Below are positions 14,310 through 16,954 of a stretch of 16,954 nt of DNA, piece after piece; positions within the stretch are counted from its first letter, which is position 1, and every line of letters starts with the position of its first letter. The position numbers and the translations under genes were made by a program. Source of the DNA: Chrysochromulina tobinii (Eukaryota; Haptophyta; Prymnesiales; Chrysochromulinaceae); assembly GCA_001275005.1 (NCBI GenBank), contig JWZX01002697.1:1-16954 (forward strand), given 5' to 3'. The notes under the pieces were generated by a model, which saw only the letters and a program-made list of their open reading frames with translations, had not been told where the DNA came from and did no database searches.

Positions 14310-15098
14310 ATGAAACTCCTCGTGGTCGTCGTGAGCTTTTGTGCAACATCGCACGCGTGGCGAGCACCCGTCCGCAACAATCATGTGCGTTTCCGCACCG
14401 AAAACGTGCGTCTCCGCAAGAGCGCCTCCGCACCGACGATGATGATGGTGCCACCGCCAGAGGCCGCCACCACGCTCATCACGGCTGCAGAGGCTGCCAC
14501 TGTGCTCATCACGGACGCAGACACGCCCAACGCCATCGCGGCCGCGTTCGTAGCATATGGTCACTACTTCGCGATCCTGCTGAGTGTTGCATCGCTCACG
14601 GTGGAACGCCTCCTTGTCAAACCCTCCATGAACATGGCGGAGGAGCAGACGCTTGTAATTGCTGATACTGCCTATGGAGTTGCCGGTCTGCTGCTTGCGG
14701 TGACCGGCTACCTACGCGCCACCAGCTTTGGAAAGGGATGGGAGTTCTATTCGCATGAGCCGATCTTCTGGGTGAAGCTCACGCTCCTCTCCGTTGCGGG
14801 CGCCGCCTCGTTTTTCCCGACCGTCAAGATCATCCAGCGCTCGGTAGCACAGCGTCAGACACCCGACGTTCCGATCGCGCCCATGTCGGAGAAGCTCGCT
14901 GCCCGGATGACGAGCATCATCAACGCCGAGCTCCTTGCCTTTGCCTCGATTCCTCTCTCCGCGACCCTCATGGCGCGAGGCGTCGGGTACGCAGAATGGC
15001 TGCCCTGGCAAGTGGGCGCGGCGCCTCCTGCGCTCGCCTTGGTGGGCCTTGGGTACAAGTACATCAAGGAAGCCCTAGACTGGGTGGAGGACGAGTGA
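14310..15098 (+). CDS. DUF2214 family membrane protein, nuclear-encoded and probably plastid-targeted
   Basis: A 262-residue protein. Residues 1-16 are an ER signal peptide (MKLLVVVVSFCATSHA), followed by a basic, Ser/Thr-containing transit-like segment to about residue 70. This is the two-part leader used for complex plastids. Residues 75-258 match DUF2214 (PF09980), a predicted inner-membrane family of bacteria including cyanobacteria. The matches are GHYFAILLSVASLTVERLL (84-102), IADTAYGVAGLLLAVTGYLR (117-136), GKGWEFY...FWVKLTLL with SFFPTV (141-172) and IPLSATLMARGVGY (214-227). Four membrane helices are expected at about 78-98, 117-136, 152-171 and 203-223. The biochemical function of the family is unknown. 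The ATG at 14310 was chosen over upstream non-ATG codons because it begins the signal peptide exactly. A thylakoid or inner-envelope location is likely. Confidence 0.82.
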   Translation: MKLLVVVVSFCATSHAWRAPVRNNHVRFRTENVRLRKSASAPTMMMVPPPEAATTLITAAEAATVLITDADTPNAIAAAFVAYGHYFAILLSVASLTVERLLVKPSMNMAEEQTLVIADTAYGVAGLLLAVTGYLRATSFGKGWEFYSHEPIFWVKLTLLSVAGAASFFPTVKIIQRSVAQRQTPDVPIAPMSEKLAARMTSIINAELLAFASIPLSATLMARGVGYAEWLPWQVGAAPPALALVGLGYKYIKEALDWVEDE

Positions 15099-15385
15099 GG
15101 GACGTAACAGATGCGCGGGGGAGGCTTCACGCGCAGCGTGTGGGACGGGACTATGGGCGCGAGAGGGCCGCTGATCGATTGCGATCCCACACTGTGGCGT
15201 GAGGCCGGCTGCCCCACCGAAAGCCAGCCAGTTGCAGACGGAGTCGCGCTTGGCGTTCAGCCGGCTCGTGCGGCTAAAATTAACTTATGTGGCTGAGGCT
15301 GTGCGACATGCTTTCGGTTTGATTCGAGATAGGTTGAAAACCAGAGTTGCTCAGTGCTTAGCCTACAGCTTGCTATACAGCTGCA
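15099..15385. other. Convergent intergenic spacer
   Basis: 287 bp between the stops of the DUF2214 gene (+) and the second GT32 gene (-), expected to hold two 3' untranslated regions. The middle (about 15280-15380) is AT-richer. No specific element was recognised. Confidence 0.45.
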
Positions 15386-16690
15386 CTACCTCGTCCTTCG
15401 ACGCCTCCTACCGGCGGCTGTCTGCCTTGCCGACAGGTCCCATGCGGCGGGGCATGCCTCCTGAGCGATGCGCGCCCGCAGCGTGCCCTGCCCCTGCTCG
15501 CACGCCGGCCTGCCCTCCCCGTGCTCTGGGTAGCGACGCGCGCGCCAATTGAAGCGCAGGCTCTTGATACTATGCTGCGCGAGCCGGCCGTGAAGAAAGG
15601 CATCCCAACCTGTCGCGCCTATCTCACAGTCGAGTGGCAAGTCGCTCGATGAATAGTCGACGCAGCGCGACGCGCCGTCGTGGTCACGTCCGCATGCTGC
15701 GAATCCGAAAAGGGTCTCCGAGTAGAGGCGCCACGGTGGGCGCCACGCGCTGCTCTCGACCCACGCCTCCGTCGCCGCCTGCGGGCCGAGGAGGTCTGAC
15801 ACTTCGAGCCGCGCCGCTCCGCTCCCGTCGGCGGCCGCGCCCGCCCCGAGAGCTCCGAGACTGCGCCAGGCACAGCGGGCGATCTCGCGCGGCAGGCTGC
15901 CGTTGGGCCGCCGCGACACGAGCACCGCGTTGCTGAGCAGGGCGTGGAGCGGACGCGCTGCCGTGCCGCCTGAGAACGGGTGCCAGGGAGGAGCTGCCTG
16001 CAAGCCGACACCGTCGCGCAGCCGCAGCAGATGGCTGTGCAGGGCAATGACGTCGAGGTCGAGGTAGATGCCACCCTCGCCCTCGAGCACGTCGAGCCGT
16101 ACGAGATCGGACACCGCGGCAGGGTGCGAGGGCAGCCCATGCGAGCCCCACTCGTGTGCGCTGTACATGGCTCCGACACCGCGCGATCGCAAGGCAGAGC
16201 CGACCAACGTCGTCTCATGGAACTGGTGCAAACGCACGACAAGCTGGCCGAGTGGCCGATCACTGTGCCTCGCGAGGCCACGCTGCCATGATGTCCAAGC
16301 ATCGCGATGCGCTTTGGCGGGTAGGAGTGACGCACCAACGACCCAGAGAGAAACATGCGGAGCGACGCGCAGCGCAGCCTCGATGGCACATCCCTGAGCG
16401 GTGGTGAGAGCGTGGTGCGGATCAGCAAGCGGCAACGTGCCATTCATGCCACGCCGGCGCAGGACCCACACAAAATGAACCGGAAGCAACGTCTGATCCT
16501 CATCAAGAGCGTCTCGCGAAGCATGTGTTACCGTAGCGATCCAACTGCGCAGCCAAACACGCACACCAAGATGATAGTTTTCCAGAGTACGGTGGCTCTC
16601 GAAGAGGAAGGTGCTTAGGTACGAACCAGCGAGTGCGGCTATGGGGATGCCGATGGCTAGGGCAGCGGCGTGGACGCCCCGGCCCACCAT
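15386..16690 (-). CDS. Type II membrane GT32-type glycosyltransferase
   Basis: A 434-residue protein with the layout of a Golgi enzyme: a short N-terminal tail, one hydrophobic signal anchor (about 7-30, AAALAIGIPIAALAGSYLST), a stem, and a lumenal catalytic domain. VHFVWVLRRRG (71-81) is the opening strand. AAVSDLVRLDVLEGEGGIYL (191-210) followed by DLDV (211-214) carries the GT32 hallmark and the DxD site (D211, D213). SNAVLVSRRPNGSLP (253-267) corresponds to the conserved acceptor-side segment that in alpha-1,4-galactosyltransferase-like members reads near NGxxxxxPxHP. Possible N-glycosylation sites are N83 and N263. The C-terminus is Arg-rich. The ATG has a good context (A at -3, G at +4). 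Nucleotide-sugar donor and acceptor cannot be deduced. It is clearly distinct from the GT32 at 10587-11948, which lacks an anchor. Confidence 0.8.
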   Translation of the reverse strand: MVGRGVHAAALAIGIPIAALAGSYLSTFLFESHRTLENYHLGVRVWLRSWIATVTHASRDALDEDQTLLPVHFVWVLRRRGMNGTLPLADPHHALTTAQGCAIEAALRVAPHVSLWVVGASLLPAKAHRDAWTSWQRGLARHSDRPLGQLVVRLHQFHETTLVGSALRSRGVGAMYSAHEWGSHGLPSHPAAVSDLVRLDVLEGEGGIYLDLDVIALHSHLLRLRDGVGLQAAPPWHPFSGGTAARPLHALLSNAVLVSRRPNGSLPREIARCAWRSLGALGAGAAADGSGAARLEVSDLLGPQAATEAWVESSAWRPPWRLYSETLFGFAACGRDHDGASRCVDYSSSDLPLDCEIGATGWDAFLHGRLAQHSIKSLRFNWRARRYPEHGEGRPACEQGQGTLRARIAQEACPAAWDLSARQTAAGRRRRRTR

Positions 16691-16954
16691 GATTGTTGGT
16701 GTTCACATGAATTACAGACCAACCGGTACTCACTTGACCAAAGGGGGAGTGGTCTACATTTTTCATGCTTATAAGGCCCCCACCCTACACCTGTTTGGGA
16801 ATTGAATGCTTTCTCGATTCGCTGCCAATGTTTAGAACTCGACACCGCAAGACACCCACACCGGACCCAATGGGTAGGCACCACTAGTCGCGGACCGACG
16901 GGGGGGCGCGTTCCCTCGTGGGGCAACTTGATTACGAACTAGGCGGCAGCAAGG
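16691..16954. other. 5' flank of the membrane GT32 gene
   Basis: 264 bp to the window edge, upstream of the minus-strand start at 16690. It contains the TATA-like site at 16769-16776. No gene is supported; short frames here lack any domain. Confidence 0.4.
16769..16776 (-). promoter_or_regulatory. TATA-like element
   Basis: CTTATAAG, palindromic, lies about 80 bp upstream of the GT32 start codon at 16690 in GC-rich surroundings. The distance suits a core promoter with a short 5' leader. TATA use is not universal in algal lineages, so this is tentative. Confidence 0.3.

Noticed and set aside
1-16954. tRNA, rRNA, transposase, integrase or viral genes
   Set aside because: I looked for T-loop-like motifs, conserved rRNA stretches and catalytic motifs of mobile elements on both strands and found none that could be supported.

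Overview
The window looks like nuclear DNA of a GC-rich, single-celled, photosynthetic and probably flagellated eukaryote with a complex (secondary red-type) plastid; a haptophyte is my best guess. The reasons are: long ORFs starting at isolated ATGs with no Shine-Dalgarno or operon spacing; a type II membrane-anchored glycosyltransferase; a DUF2214 membrane protein carrying an ER signal peptide plus transit-like leader; Pro/Arg/Tyr-rich proteins of the kind found in axonemes; and low-complexity Gln/Gly/Ala tracts. Species cannot be read from the sequence. A pelagophyte or another complex-plastid alga remains possible.

Layout. 1-1007: non-coding as far as I can tell, ending in a twin 15-bp repeat just before 1008-1592 (+), a secreted, extremely histidine-rich tandem-repeat protein. 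1871-2857 (-): Pro/Arg-rich protein with axoneme-like motifs. 3450-4336 (+): weak, interrupted coding region that becomes continuous if two short GTGAGC...AG introns are removed; its C-terminus resembles a PUB domain. 4337-5384: little support for coding. 5385-5876 (+): small basic protein with a GYAGH motif like ciliary microtubule inner proteins. 5877-6418: convergent intergenic DNA with an AT-rich perfect palindrome. 6419-8596 (-): 725-aa protein with eight tandem 25-residue LGREPT-type repeats. 8740-10440 (-): GT-B fucosyltransferase-like protein. 10587-11948 (-): GT32-type glycosyltransferase with a Cys-rich N-terminus. 12109-14040 (+): 643-aa Gly/Ala/Met/Gln-rich protein. 14310-15098 (+): plastid-type DUF2214 membrane protein. 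15386-16690 (-): a second, membrane-anchored GT32 glycosyltransferase.

How it fits together. Three glycosyltransferases lie within about 8 kb, two of them head-to-tail. They could act together on a surface or scale glycan in the Golgi, but co-function is inference. The GT32 and fucosyltransferase reading frames overlap and could be joined in frame by an 83- or 92-nt intron, so a two-domain enzyme is possible. The most novel-looking element is the secreted His-rich repeat protein at 1008-1592, a candidate extracellular metal-binding or surface protein with a repeat-bearing leader. No tRNA, rRNA, CRISPR array, transposase or viral gene was recognised.
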